This document shows, one piece after another, positions 56,120 through 63,015 of a stretch of DNA of 64,000 nucleotides. The notes under the pieces are model-generated. The model did no database searches, was not told the origin of the DNA, and saw only the letters and a list, made by a program, of their open reading frames with translations. Source of the stretch: Psychroserpens luteus (GTDB lineage Bacteria; Bacteroidota; Bacteroidia; Flavobacteriales; Flavobacteriaceae); assembly GCF_015319355.1 (NCBI RefSeq), contig NZ_JADILU010000003.1:124001-188000 (forward strand), written 5' to 3'. The position numbers were made by a program, and so were the translations under genes. Every line of letters starts with the position of its first letter. Position 1 is the stretch's first letter.

Positions 56120-57077
56120 TAGAAATTTTTTGAAATCTTTTTTTACCGAATACTGGAAGTACATTACTGTTAGTGCAGCTTGTAAGCTAAATGTATTTGA
56201 TATTTTGGTTTCTGGAGAAAAAACATCTTTAGAAATATCAGAGGATTTATCTATTAAATTAGAAAATATAGAGCTGTTGTTAAACGGGTTGCTGGCTATT
56301 GATTTTTTAGATAGGATAGAGGGTAGGTATTTGTTGAACAATCTATCTGAGCTGTTAACTGATAGTCACTCTGAAACATTAAAGTATGCCTGTCTTAATT
56401 GGTCTGGTGAGCATTTGGAGGCTTGGAGTAAATTGGATGAATCAATCAAAACTGGAAATAGTTTTTTTGAAAATAAATATAAAAATAACTACTTCGATTT
56501 TTTAGATAGAAATGAAGAAAAGTTAGACCATTATCATAAGGCTATGAATGCTTATGCAATGGATGATTATAAAGATATTACAGATGTAATTGATTTTAAT
56601 ATTCATAAAAGCGTAATGGATGTAGGAGGTGGGTATGGAGCAGCAATTTCTAATATTAAAGAAAGGTGTTCTGAATTAGATTGTTATCTATTTGATTTAG
56701 ATTTAGTTATCGGTAAATCTAATTCGGGAAATAGTGTTAAACTTCTTAAAGGTGATTTTTTTGTCGAAATTCCAAAATTATCAGAAGCTATAATATTATC
56801 TAGAGTTCTACATGATTGGAATGAAGAAAAAGCAATTCAAATTTTAAACAATACATATCAAGCATTACCAGAAAATGGAACATTATATATAATTGAAAAT
56901 TGCTCAGACAAAATAGATGTAGACCTTTCATTGTTATCTTTAAACATGTTAGTCATGTGTGAAAGTTTGGAGCGTTCATCTTATGAATATATAGCATTAG
57001 CGAATCAGGTAAAATTTAAGTTTATGGAAGCTAAACAACTAAATGAATTACAAACAATATTAATATTTAAGAAGTAA
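56112..57077 (+). CDS. SAM-dependent O-methyltransferase
   Basis: A 321-residue class I methyltransferase of the O-methyltransferase family 2 layout: an N-terminal winged-helix dimerisation part (about 1-100: AACKLNVFDILVSGEKTSLE) and a C-terminal SAM-binding domain with motif I VMDVGGGYGAA (about 169) and SRVLHDWNEEKAIQIL (about 230), in which the His-Asp pair is the family's catalytic base region. These enzymes usually modify small phenolic or polyketide-type molecules. The start overlaps the phosphatase gene by 8 nt and the stop overlaps the next start. Confidence 0.9.
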   Translation: MNNRNFLKSFFTEYWKYITVSAACKLNVFDILVSGEKTSLEISEDLSIKLENIELLLNGLLAIDFLDRIEGRYLLNNLSELLTDSHSETLKYACLNWSGEHLEAWSKLDESIKTGNSFFENKYKNNYFDFLDRNEEKLDHYHKAMNAYAMDDYKDITDVIDFNIHKSVMDVGGGYGAAISNIKERCSELDCYLFDLDLVIGKSNSGNSVKLLKGDFFVEIPKLSEAIILSRVLHDWNEEKAIQILNNTYQALPENGTLYIIENCSDKIDVDLSLLSLNMLVMCESLERSSYEYIALANQVKFKFMEAKQLNELQTILIFKK

Positions 57078-57778
57078 TGAATTGGAGAGATATTATTGTT
57101 TCAAAAGAGAGTAATTCCTTTAAATATAAAGATGAGCAACTTTTTGATAAAGTGTTTGATGAGGTATTAAAATACCATAGTCCTGGAATAGCTCCTGTTA
57201 GAGATAAATCAGGTTGGTATCATATTGATGTAAAAGGAAATGAAGTGTATAAAGAGCGTTATAATAGAGCGTTTGGTTATTATTTTAATAGAGCAAGTGT
57301 CATTCATGAAAATAATTGGTTTCATGTAAACGAGTTAGGAAAACGTTTATATGATGCGAATTATGCTTGGACAGGAAATTACCAAGAAAAAGTATGCTCG
57401 GTTAGAGATTTTAATAATCAGTATTTCCATATTGATTTAGAAGGTAAATCTATTTATGAATCTAAATATCGATTTGTGGGTGATTTTAAAGATGGTTTTG
57501 CATGTGTTCGTTTATTTTCGGGAGAGTATAAACACATTAATTTAAAGGGGGGATTTTTAAACGATAAAGCATTTTTGGACCTAGGGGTTTTTCATAAAAA
57601 TTATGCAATTGCGAAAGATAGAAGAGGTTGGCATCATATCGATAAACATGGAAATGAATTATATGAAGAAAGATATGTTATGGTTGAGCCTTTTTATAAT
57701 GGCTTTGCTGTTGTGGATACTTTATTAGGCGAAAAACAAATTATTGATGAACAAGGTAAATTATCATTAGAAATATAA
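57077..57778 (+). CDS. WG-repeat protein
   Basis: A 233-residue protein made of about five WG-type repeats: DKSGWYHIDVKGNEVYKERY, NNWFHVNELGKRLYDANY, NQYFHIDLEGKSIYESKY, GEYKHINLKG, and GWHHIDKHGNELYEERY, each about 35-40 residues. WG repeats form beta-propeller-like or solenoid scaffolds and often hold partner proteins or peptides. There is no signal peptide. Start and previous stop overlap (TAATG). In this operon it may position the substrate for the modifying enzymes. Confidence 0.85.
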   Translation: MNWRDIIVSKESNSFKYKDEQLFDKVFDEVLKYHSPGIAPVRDKSGWYHIDVKGNEVYKERYNRAFGYYFNRASVIHENNWFHVNELGKRLYDANYAWTGNYQEKVCSVRDFNNQYFHIDLEGKSIYESKYRFVGDFKDGFACVRLFSGEYKHINLKGGFLNDKAFLDLGVFHKNYAIAKDRRGWHHIDKHGNELYEERYVMVEPFYNGFAVVDTLLGEKQIIDEQGKLSLEI

Positions 57779-57782
57779 CCCA

Positions 57783-58142
57783 ATGGCCATCCAACAACTC
57801 CTAGGAACCTACAACATAACAGGAACCAACCAAAACGAAGAATCTTCAGCCTACAAAGGAATACTAACCTTAAGCCTAGACGAAAACCATCGAATCCAAG
57901 CAGAATGGCTCATCAACAACAATCAAAAACAATCTGGAAACGGATTTTTTAAAGACAACATTTTAGTAATTAATTTCAATTACAAAGGAGAGAACGAAAC
58001 TGTTTTCAAAGGTGTTGTAGTCTATAAATGTTTGACCAAAGATATTTTAGAAGGCTTTTGGTCAGAGAAACATGGTAATCCACTGTATCTCGGAGAAGAG
58101 ACATGTTTTAGAATAGGCACACATAAAGAGGTCGTTAATTAA
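57783..58142 (+). CDS. small beta-rich protein of unknown function
   Basis: A 119-residue protein of alternating strands (LLGTYNITGTNQNEESSAYK, ILTLSLDENHRIQAEW, YKGVVVYKCLTKDILEGFW, then EETCFRIG), a pattern that could form a small barrel. No family is recognised. It closes the six-gene operon 4 nt after the WG-repeat gene. Its first 180 nt or so use C-ending codons far more than its neighbours, then usage returns to AT-rich. A broken homologue lies at 16207-16568 outside the island. Confidence 0.75.
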   Translation: MAIQQLLGTYNITGTNQNEESSAYKGILTLSLDENHRIQAEWLINNNQKQSGNGFFKDNILVINFNYKGENETVFKGVVVYKCLTKDILEGFWSEKHGNPLYLGEETCFRIGTHKEVVN

Positions 58143-58162
58143 AAATTAACTATTATAAAATC

Positions 58163-58600
58163 TTACATATTATTTATAGGTAAATAAACGATAGCACTAT
58201 CAACCAAATCAAAATAAGGATATTCACCTCGAAAATTTGGATTCATATTTTTGATTAAATGATACCTATTATTCAATTTCTCTAATAGTTGAGATAAATC
58301 ACCCTTTGTTGCTGGTTTATTAGAGTCTTTGGTTAATGCACTTTTAAGAGTATTTGCTAATAGTGTTCCAGCAGCAGCATTTCCAACACCAGTCATGCTC
58401 ATGCTTTCTTTTTTAGGAGTAGGGATATTATTTGGAACAGACAGTTCTGCCAATTTTGATTTTGGAGATTGAACCTTTGTTTTCCGAGCATGATACGCTT
58501 TAGAACGACAAGTATCACTACAATACTTCTGTACGCGACGTCTTTTTGGCTCAAATTCTTTAAAACAATAAGTACAATTATAAAATTCTTTATCTGTCAT
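58163..58600 (-). CDS. zinc-finger hypothetical protein
   Basis: A 145-residue protein. The N-terminus is a CxxC...CxxxC zinc-ribbon (YNCTYCFKEFEPKRRRVQKY then CSDTC) rich in Arg and Lys, likely nucleic-acid binding. A Ser/Pro/Lys linker and a helical C-terminal part follow. It is read towards the WG operon and away from the integrase. A 34-bp palindrome overlaps its start codon. A role as an island regulator or recombination-directionality factor is possible but inferred from position only. Confidence 0.7.
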   Translation of the reverse strand: MTDKEFYNCTYCFKEFEPKRRRVQKYCSDTCRSKAYHARKTKVQSPKSKLAELSVPNNIPTPKKESMSMTGVGNAAAGTLLANTLKSALTKDSNKPATKGDLSQLLEKLNNRYHLIKNMNPNFRGEYPYFDLVDSAIVYLPINNM

Positions 58601-58633
58601 TTAGCGTGAAATAAACGTTTGTTTTACGCTAAA
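58600..58633. promoter_or_regulatory. 34-bp near-perfect palindrome at a start codon
   Basis: The outer arms TTTAGCGT (58600-58607) and ACGCTAAA (58626-58633) and the inner AAACGTTT (58613-58620) share the same centre; 15 of the 17 base pairs across the whole block are complementary. There is no loop, which argues for a protein-binding operator rather than an RNA hairpin. It touches the first base of the zinc-finger gene. Confidence 0.65.
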
Positions 58634-58688
58634 TTAGTTGTTTACCCATGAAATTGCTAATATTTGATGAAGTTATAATGATTAATAC

Positions 58689-59363
58689 CTATAATTCAAC
58701 ACCAAAAACAGATTGCATCAAGAACTCATCAATTTCCTCATCAGTAACAATTATTTTTTTCTTTGGAGGAGGAGTTGAGGTCTTAGTTTTTCCAAACTGC
58801 TCGCTATTCAGTTTAAATGATATGCTCTCTGGACTATTTTTAGATAATGTAGATTCTAGATTTTTTAAAACCTGATTGCTATCTAACTTAACTTCTTCTT
58901 TCTTAAATTGAAAATGTTCCTCTAATTGAGAATAATGTACATCAAAATAATTTGCTTGAATTTTAAACGCGCTAATGAAAACATCATCAATATTTGGAAA
59001 AACATCCTTGATATTTTTATACATCCAAGAAGTAGCATAGTTATGAAATTCTATTTGCTTTTTATAGTCTTCTAAAATTATATGAAATGAAGCATTACTA
59101 AACGATGATTTTGCATCTAATAAAAGCACTAAATTATTCTTCAAAATCCTTTGCTTACCTAAAATATCAATTAAGATGATATCTTCAAGACCAGATGTCA
59201 TTGATTTTCCTAAATTATTATAATACACAATAGTATTATAACCGTTTTCAGGTACAATACTTCTAAAATCTGAGTCCTCAACCATTGGTTGTATTGTTTG
59301 AGGTAAATAAAATATATAGCTCTTAGTGATGCTCCTAACTATGATTTGAGAGATGTCAGTCAT
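58689..59363 (-). CDS. hypothetical protein coupled to the integrase
   Basis: A 224-residue protein from the ATG at 59361-59363. This start is preferred over one 42 nt further upstream because its ATGACTGA overlaps the integrase stop by 8 nt, the usual coupling. It is mostly helical, with no signal peptide and no recognised family; the C-terminal 60 residues are Lys/Ser/Pro-rich (KTKTSTPPPKKKIIVTDEEI). It has to be produced with the integrase and may assist excision or integration; that is inference. Confidence 0.7.
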   Translation of the reverse strand: MTDISQIIVRSITKSYIFYLPQTIQPMVEDSDFRSIVPENGYNTIVYYNNLGKSMTSGLEDIILIDILGKQRILKNNLVLLLDAKSSFSNASFHIILEDYKKQIEFHNYATSWMYKNIKDVFPNIDDVFISAFKIQANYFDVHYSQLEEHFQFKKEEVKLDSNQVLKNLESTLSKNSPESISFKLNSEQFGKTKTSTPPPKKKIIVTDEEIDEFLMQSVFGVEL

Positions 59364-60735
59364 TATCAAAGTGATTAGAGTAATCGTTAGGTAAAACAGC
59401 ATCAATATTTCTTAAATACTTTTCAAGCGCAGTCATTGTATTGTGTCCTGTAATTCCCATCAATTCACTTTTAGCAGCATGAGGTGTTGATCCTTTTACT
59501 AGCGACTGATATAAAATCGTTATGAAAGTATGTCTAAAACTGTAGAGTGTTTGATTTATATCTAAATTAAAATGTTCTTTTACAACCGTTTTAAAGCGTT
59601 TAGAAAAATAATTACTTTTATTAACGTCGTCAGTATCCCAATTTCCTCCAATTTTAATAGGAGTAAATAAGTGATAATCTGGATCTAATTTTGATAAATC
59701 TGGCAGTTCATCAAGTATTTTCTTCGGAATGAGCTTTATTTTCAACGGACTATTCTTAGCCTTAAATTGAAGCGTTCTGTCAGCTACATTAATATCTCTA
59801 ATTTTAAGTCTACAAACTTCTATTGGTCGTAATAAATTATAACTAATAAATTTTATATAAAGTAGGAGTAGAGGATCTTCCTTTTCTAAATACCCAAAGA
59901 TTTTTTCGTGCTCTTCAGTTGTGTAAGATTTATTCCGCTTCGGAATACTTCGTAACACAGGTATATTCCTAATAGGGTTTGATTCAATAATTTCATTGTC
60001 TTCTAACGTTTGTAAAAGACTACTCAAATTTAATCTATAATTATTTCTATTTCGAGAGCTTGTTCTTAACAATAGCGCATTTAAAAACTTCAAAGCTGCT
60101 TTCTTGTCAAATTGGTCGATCGTTTTTAATTTAGGATAATTTTCTTTAGCCCACTTCACAACAGCATTAGTTGTATACATATAATCCTTATGAGAATTAG
60201 AGCTAATTTGTTTCTCTTTAATTCTCAAACTAAAATCAAATGCCTCACGTAAAGTCATTTTTGGTTCCTCAATTTCTATTTTTTCTGGAATATCTTTTTT
60301 CACAACGACTTCTTCTCGCTGATTAATCGATTTAGAATATTGTATTTGAGGAGAAAATGCTTTAGTTATTTTTTCTTCGGAAGTATTAATAGCATCCTTA
60401 ACGATAAATTGAGACTTATAAAGTTCTGTATTATCTATAAACGGATTGTAACCTTGCTGAAGAAGTTTCAAAAGTCTCCTACGATAGCGAGATAAAAGTG
60501 CCATTCGGTCTTCTTTTGTACTAAAAGTATTTACACTTCCATAGATGTTCTTTTGTCGCTTGAGCTTGCCAGTACTGGGATCTCTATAGGAGAAGTACAC
60601 ATACCAACGCTTAGATAAATCGTTCTTAGCGATATAGATTTTTGGAGGTGAAAATTCTTTTTTGTGTGCCAAATTGTGTTCGAAATCGTGTTCTAAATCG
60701 TGTTCATAGGTAATAAAGTCATTAAATGTTGTCAT
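59356..60735 (-). CDS. tyrosine recombinase (island integrase)
   Basis: A 459-residue phage-type integrase. An N-terminal arm-binding part (about 30-115: KIYIAKNDLSKRWYVYFSYR), a SAM-like core-binding domain (about 160-265) and the catalytic domain with Arg303 (LLRPIEVCRLK), Arg401 (YSFRHTFITIL; Tyr398 stands where HxxR His is usual), His431 (GITGHNTM) and nucleophile Tyr440 (LEKYLRN). It lies directly downstream of the tRNA-Met it uses as target. Residues 10-25 are a tetrapeptide-like repeat (EHD/LEHD/FEHN/LAHK), encoded by 12-bp DNA repeats also found at the other island end. Three CTTCGGAA motifs occur in it. Confidence 0.93.
   Translation of the reverse strand: MTTFNDFITYEHDLEHDFEHNLAHKKEFSPPKIYIAKNDLSKRWYVYFSYRDPSTGKLKRQKNIYGSVNTFSTKEDRMALLSRYRRRLLKLLQQGYNPFIDNTELYKSQFIVKDAINTSEEKITKAFSPQIQYSKSINQREEVVVKKDIPEKIEIEEPKMTLREAFDFSLRIKEKQISSNSHKDYMYTTNAVVKWAKENYPKLKTIDQFDKKAALKFLNALLLRTSSRNRNNYRLNLSSLLQTLEDNEIIESNPIRNIPVLRSIPKRNKSYTTEEHEKIFGYLEKEDPLLLLYIKFISYNLLRPIEVCRLKIRDINVADRTLQFKAKNSPLKIKLIPKKILDELPDLSKLDPDYHLFTPIKIGGNWDTDDVNKSNYFSKRFKTVVKEHFNLDINQTLYSFRHTFITILYQSLVKGSTPHAAKSELMGITGHNTMTALEKYLRNIDAVLPNDYSNHFDND
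60662..60705 (+). repeat. four direct repeats, 12-bp period (right end)
   Basis: Octamers start at 60662, 60674, 60686 and 60698 (TTGTGTGC, TTGTGTTC, TCGTGTTC, TCGTGTTC) at exact 12-bp spacing, in the same orientation as the left-end set at 27191-27234. They lie within the 5' end of the integrase gene and so double as coding sequence. They fit arm-type integrase binding sites. Confidence 0.85.
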
Positions 60736-60767
60736 AAAAAAACGGTTTAGAGTGAACTAAACCGTTT
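60736..60767 (-). terminator. terminator between tRNA-Met and integrase start
   Basis: On the minus strand, stem AAACGGTTTAG with CTAAACCGTTT (6-nt loop), then T7 which runs directly into the integrase ATG. It ends the tRNA-Met transcript, so integrase expression would need read-through or antitermination. Confidence 0.85.
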
Positions 60768-60788
60768 ATTTGCAACTAATTAAGATTG

Positions 60789-60862
60789 TAGCGAGAACGA
60801 GATTTGAACTCGTGACCTCTGGGTTATGAATCCAACGCTCTAACCAACTGAGCTACCTCGCC
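60789..60862 (-). tRNA. tRNA-Met (CAT anticodon)
   Basis: A 74-nt cloverleaf on the minus strand: acceptor GGCGAGG pairing with TCTCGCT plus discriminator A, D-arm GCTC/GAGC, anticodon loop TTCATAA, T-arm ACGAG-TTCAAAT-CTCGT. CCA is not encoded. It lacks initiator features, so it is elongator Met, or less likely Ile2. It contains the 19-nt island core (60813-60831); the 3' part now belongs to the island but restores a whole tRNA. Confidence 0.95.
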
Positions 60863-60874
60863 ATAATGAGGGTG

Positions 60875-60904
60875 CAAATATAAAAACATTATTATTGTGT
60901 ACAA
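60875..60904 (-). promoter_or_regulatory. tRNA-Met promoter
   Basis: On the minus strand TTG (60902-60904), 19 nt, then TATATTTG (60875-60882), 12 nt upstream of the tRNA 5' end. Matches the Bacteroidota consensus. Confidence 0.8.
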
Positions 60905-60989
60905 GCATAAAATGCGCAAATTATTTTTTTTCGTATTTTGTTTTAAACTCAACAATTATTGTATATATTGACAACATAATAATATACCT

Positions 60990-61382
60990 ATGGAAGACCA
61001 AGTTAAAATTGAGATGGAGTTCGTAATACATGCTTCACCACAACTTTTATATCAATATATATCAACACCTTCAGGATTGTCTGAATGGTTCTCAGATAAT
61101 GTAAATTCACGAGGTGAATTTTTCACATTTATTTGGGATGGCAGTGAAGAAACAGCAAAATTGCTAAGTAAAAAAAGTGGAGAACGTATTAAATTTAGAT
61201 GGTTAACAGATGATGAAGAAGGTTCTTCTAACTACTTTGAAATTAGAATTCAAGTTGATGAAATAACAAAAGATGTTTCTATTATAGTTACTGATTTTGC
61301 AGATGAGGATGAAGTGGAAGAATCAAAGATGCTTTGGGCTAATCAAATTTCAAGTTTGAAACAAGTTTTAGGTTCTGCTTAG
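60990..61382 (+). CDS. START-like domain protein
   Basis: A 130-residue protein with the START/AHSA1-type helix-grip fold seen in a conserved Bacteroidota family: EMEFVIHASPQLLYQYISTP and SGLSEWFSDNV at the start, IKFRWLTDDEEGS in the middle, and a long C-terminal helix (WANQISSLKQVLG). These domains bind hydrophobic ligands, but the ligand for this group is not established. It is the first chromosomal gene right of the island, followed by a terminator that abuts the next start codon. Confidence 0.88.
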   Translation: MEDQVKIEMEFVIHASPQLLYQYISTPSGLSEWFSDNVNSRGEFFTFIWDGSEETAKLLSKKSGERIKFRWLTDDEEGSSNYFEIRIQVDEITKDVSIIVTDFADEDEVEESKMLWANQISSLKQVLGSA

Positions 61383-61404
61383 AAAGAGTATCTCATATTA
61401 GTTT

Positions 61405-61453
61405 TATATTTGTCTCGACCCTTTAATTAAAAGGATAATCGAGACTTTTTTTT
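61405..61453 (+). terminator. terminator overlapping a -7 element, directly before a start codon
   Basis: Stem GTCTCGA (61412-61418) with TCGAGAC (61439-61445) and a T8 run to 61453; the next gene's ATG is at 61455. A -7-like TATATTTG (61405-61412) overlaps the left arm. Transcripts beginning there would lack a full left arm and escape termination, while read-through from the START gene would stop. No matching -33 TTG was found. Confidence 0.75.
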
Positions 61454-61454
61454 T

Positions 61455-62300
61455 ATGATAAATTTTAACGGTACCCTAATTGAAAATACAACTTTTATAT
61501 CTTCGGAAAATAGAGGTTATAAATATGGTGATGCACTTTTTGAAACATTAAAAGTAGTTCATGGTAAAATTTTATTTTGGGAAGATCATTACTTTAGATT
61601 AATGTCATCTATGCGAATCATGCGTATGGAAATCCCTATGAACTTCACCATGGAATTTCTTGAACAAGAAATCATAAAAACGATTAACGTTAATGGTTTA
61701 GCAAAATCATCGGTTAGAGTAAGACTCAATGTAGATCGAGGAGAAGGAGGTAAGTATCTTCCGAAGGAAAAAATAATAAACTACTTTATAGTTGTAGAAA
61801 AAGCAGATAACGATTTCTATACCATCCCAAAAAATGAGGAATATACAGTAGATCTATACAAGGATTACTTCGTGGCTCCTGGACTACTATCTACATTAAA
61901 AACCAATAATAAGGCAATCAATGTTCTAGGTAGTATTTATGCCGAAGAAAATCAATTTGCCAATTGTCTCTTATTAAACACAAATAAAAGCGTAGTAGAA
62001 GCTTTAAACGGAAATGTCTTTCTCATCTCTGGTGAACACATAAAAACGCCTCCTATTGATGATGGTTGTTTAAAAGGCATCATGAGAAAACAAATTATTG
62101 AAGTGATTGTAAATTCTGGTGATTATACTATAGAAGAGACCTCTATATCACCTTTTGAACTACAAAAAGCAGATGAATTATTTATAACCAATGTGATTGT
62201 TGGGATTCAGCCTGTCTTAAAATATCGCAAAAAGGCATTTAATACTAAAATTACCGAAGATATATTGAAACGTTTAAATACGAAGTTAAGATTGTCTTAA
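61455..62300 (+). CDS. class IV aminotransferase / aminodeoxychorismate lyase-like
   Basis: A 281-residue PLP enzyme of fold type IV. The N-terminal signature RGYKYGDALFETLKVVHGKI and WEDHYFRLMSS are typical; the PLP lysine is Lys149 (LLSTLKTNNKAIN), and VVEALNGNVFLI with DDGCLKGIMR give the cofactor-binding loops. The family includes aminodeoxychorismate lyase (pabC), D-amino-acid and branched-chain aminotransferases; the short length and signature fit the first best, but substrate cannot be fixed. Its start follows a terminator T-tract by 1 nt. Confidence 0.9.
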   Translation: MINFNGTLIENTTFISSENRGYKYGDALFETLKVVHGKILFWEDHYFRLMSSMRIMRMEIPMNFTMEFLEQEIIKTINVNGLAKSSVRVRLNVDRGEGGKYLPKEKIINYFIVVEKADNDFYTIPKNEEYTVDLYKDYFVAPGLLSTLKTNNKAINVLGSIYAEENQFANCLLLNTNKSVVEALNGNVFLISGEHIKTPPIDDGCLKGIMRKQIIEVIVNSGDYTIEETSISPFELQKADELFITNVIVGIQPVLKYRKKAFNTKITEDILKRLNTKLRLS

Positions 62301-62324
62301 ACCAATTTAAAAGTAGAAATAGTA

Positions 62325-62888
62325 TTAGTTGTAGCTAGGATTTTCTGGAGCATTAGACCAAAGAGAGTAATCACCACCAAGTTCTAGCATTTTTTCTCTC
62401 CAAAACGTACCACAGCATTTCTCAATAAGTTCATTTTTGTAAATATTCTCAGAAACTATCCAAGCGTTAGACTCTAACTCGTTGTCTAATTGTTTTGGTT
62501 CCCAACCAGAATATCCAAGAAAAAATCGAATATCTGAGTCTTTTAGTTTTTTCTCTTTAAGAAGTTGTAAAACGATTTCAAAATCTCCTCCCCAAAATAC
62601 ACCATGAGAAATTTCTATACTATCTGGTATAAGGTGAGGTACTTTATGAATAAAGTATAAGTTGTCTTGCTCTACTGGACCACCATTATGAACTTTAAAA
62701 TTAGCTTCGGTTTCTGGGATGAGATCGTTAAGAGTGTACTCTAACGGTTTATTTAAAATAAAACCAATAGAACCTTCCTCATTATAGTCGGCTAATAAAA
62801 TTACAGACCGATTAAACGATAAGTCACCAATAATAGATGGTTCGGCAATTAAAAGATGTCCTTTTTTGGGCTTTGTTGTAGTCATCAT
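62325..62888 (-). CDS. YqgE/AlgH family protein (DUF179)
   Basis: A 187-residue YqgE/AlgH protein. Characteristic blocks: KGHLLIAEPSIIGDLSFNRS, VILLADYNEEGSIGFILNKP, VHNGGPVEQDNLYFIH and FFLGYSGWEPKQLDNEL. Widely conserved, soluble, cytoplasmic, with no known enzymatic function; in Pseudomonas it is linked to alginate regulation. Convergent with the aminotransferase gene 24 nt away. Normal length. Confidence 0.95.
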   Translation of the reverse strand: MMTTTKPKKGHLLIAEPSIIGDLSFNRSVILLADYNEEGSIGFILNKPLEYTLNDLIPETEANFKVHNGGPVEQDNLYFIHKVPHLIPDSIEISHGVFWGGDFEIVLQLLKEKKLKDSDIRFFLGYSGWEPKQLDNELESNAWIVSENIYKNELIEKCCGTFWREKMLELGGDYSLWSNAPENPSYN

Positions 62889-62965
62889 GTGTGATATCTA
62901 TACTAAAACTAAAACATATTTTGTTAATAACCAACAAAAAGTGCTAATTAGTAATGTTATGAAAC

Positions 62966-62991
62966 AAAAAAAGCTCACTTTACAGTGAGCT
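62966..62991 (-). terminator. terminator of the HU gene
   Basis: Read on the minus strand: AGCTCACT/AGTGAGCT around a 4-nt loop, followed by T6. It begins 25 nt after the HU stop codon. Confidence 0.9.
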
Positions 62992-63015
62992 CTTTATAAT
63001 CTATTTTAAAGAATA

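Larger units (their letters stand above)
27115..60831. mobile_element. 33.7-kb genomic island integrated in tRNA-Met
   Basis: It is bounded by identical 19-nt cores, 27115-27133 and 60813-60831. The right core is part of the intact tRNA-Met and the left core of a broken 3' copy. A tyrosine recombinase lies directly beside the tRNA, and 12-bp-period direct repeats lie just inside both ends. The cargo is restriction-modification and other defence-type genes, a giant-helicase operon and a glycosyltransferase/radical SAM operon. No conjugation, replication or phage structural genes are visible, so the island can probably excise but would depend on another agent for transfer. Confidence 0.88.

Noticed and set aside
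27514-58142. CRISPR array or cas genes in the island
   Set aside because: No regularly spaced repeats with unique spacers and no Cas signatures were seen; the only periodic repeats are the 12-bp arrays at the ends.
58134-58150. Terminator after the WG operon (GTTAATT/AATTAAC)
   Set aside because: The hairpin has only A/T-rich pairs, overlaps the stop codon and is not followed by a T-tract.
60789-60862. Initiator tRNA-fMet
   Set aside because: The acceptor and anticodon stems lack the initiator features (unpaired first base and three G-C pairs), so it is read as elongator Met.
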